Below, piece after piece: positions 30,248 through 30,637 of a DNA stretch of 30,637 bases (position 1 is the stretch's first letter; each line of letters starts with the position of its first letter). This DNA is from a virus: the IMG/VR virus record IMGVR_UViG_3300045825_000051, positions 1 through 30,637 of that record, one strand, 5' to 3'. A program made the translations under genes and the position numbers. The notes under the pieces are model-generated. The model made no database searches. It worked only from the letters and a program-made list of their open reading frames with translations, and had not been told where the DNA came from.

Positions 30248-30637
30248 TGAGGCCAGCTAAGATGATGGCTATGATGCCTAGGGCGGCTGGGGCATCTCTG
30301 TGGTCACAAGTAGTGCTGCAACTGGCTAACGATAGCGCGGCTAATGGATCAAGCACGTTCGTTGACCAGTCCACCTACGCTCATGCGGTCACTGTTACGT
30401 CTGAGACTTACAGCAACACCACGCCTCCGACAGGATTAACAACATGGGCGGCAAGTACTAGCACCAGTTTGCTGTCAATGGCGCACGCTGCTGAGTTGCA
30501 GTTGACAGGCGATTTCACGATTGAGATGACATTGCAGTCAAGTAACATTGCTACAGGAAATTATATTCTGGTGATCAAGGATGCCGCTTTAGCAGGTAAT
30601 TATATTCAGCTTTTTGCTGGCAATCTCTATGTTGCAG
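30247..30637 (+). CDS. Partial LamG-like fibre protein, truncated by window
   Basis: The ATG at 30247 overlaps the upstream stop (TAATG) and the frame stays open for 130 codons to the window edge. It starts MRPAKMMAMMPRAAGASLWS, followed by QVVLQLANDSAANGSSTFVD. LANDSAANGSSTFVDQS and, later, LTGDFTIEMTLQ match the opening of concanavalin/LamG-like domains common in phage tail proteins (pattern L-x-F-D-x-x-x-x-G-x-T-F-x-D). It is the fourth consecutive fibre-type gene. The 3' end is outside the window. Confidence 0.7.
   Translation, partial: MRPAKMMAMMPRAAGASLWSQVVLQLANDSAANGSSTFVDQSTYAHAVTVTSETYSNTTPPTGLTTWAASTSTSLLSMAHAAELQLTGDFTIEMTLQSSNIATGNYILVIKDAALAGNYIQLFAGNLYVA

Noticed and set aside
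1-30637. tRNA genes, CRISPR arrays, insertion sequences, integrase, retroelement
   Set aside because: I looked for cloverleaf/T-loop patterns, spaced direct repeats, transposase or integrase motifs and reverse transcriptase motifs and saw none; mobile genes are limited to the two HNH endonucleases.

Overview
The window is most of a tailed double-stranded DNA phage genome, or a prophage of the same kind. The structural genes point to a short-tailed (podovirus-like, P22-type) particle: large portal, scaffold, coat, gp4-like adaptor, gp10-like tail hub, internal ejection-type proteins and collar-type tail fibres. Sigma-70-style promoters (several with an extended -10), AGGAG-type ribosome binding sites and the gene families suggest a Gram-negative host, probably a beta- or gammaproteobacterium; that host call is inference. 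No integrase, lysis gene or RNA polymerase is visible, and both ends cut through genes.

Left arm (1-5828, minus strand): a leftward replication operon. In transcription order it holds a small Pro/Ala-rich protein, a RecB/Cas4-like nuclease (DUF2800 type), an Enc34-type single-strand binding protein (DUF2815 type), an intrinsic terminator, a family B DNA polymerase with proofreading domain, a VRR-NUC nuclease, and an SNF2-like helicase. A second leftward promoter (328-356) then serves a 26-residue membrane peptide and a gene that leaves the window. Genes are tightly packed with TGATG/ATGA overlaps.

Control region (5862-5898): two back-to-back promoters, each with 17-bp spacing, share one 21-bp palindrome that contains both -35 boxes. 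The first rightward gene encodes a Cro/YdaS-like DNA-binding protein, the likely ligand. Next come a hairpin with a leftward U-tract and a primase-helicase (AEP-like, PriCT, VapE/SF3). The largest gap (8491-8836) holds a G-quadruplex motif, nested inverted repeats and an iterated octamer (GGGGTAAT), and is the best replication-origin candidate.

Middle (8837-11419): small early genes, an XRE-type regulator, a ParB-like protein, a compact cytosine-5 methyltransferase and two zinc-ribbon-like small proteins, mostly joined by 4-base overlaps. The methyltransferase gene carries a second open frame, shifted by +1, over about 98% of its length (10292-11017). This is the most unusual feature of the window.

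Right arm (11409-30637, plus strand): small and large terminase, portal, two small proteins, scaffold, coat, an HNH endonuclease gene, a head protein, a UUCG-loop terminator followed at once by a promoter, a connector-region protein, a gp4-like adaptor, an antisense HNH endonuclease with its own promoter, the gp10-like hub, a GNAT-like protein, three internal or injected virion proteins (the first ending in an S74-type chaperone domain), and four tail-fibre genes, the last cut by the window edge. The extended -10 motif ATGCTACAAT occurs three times ahead of genes and appears to be a recurrent phage promoter.
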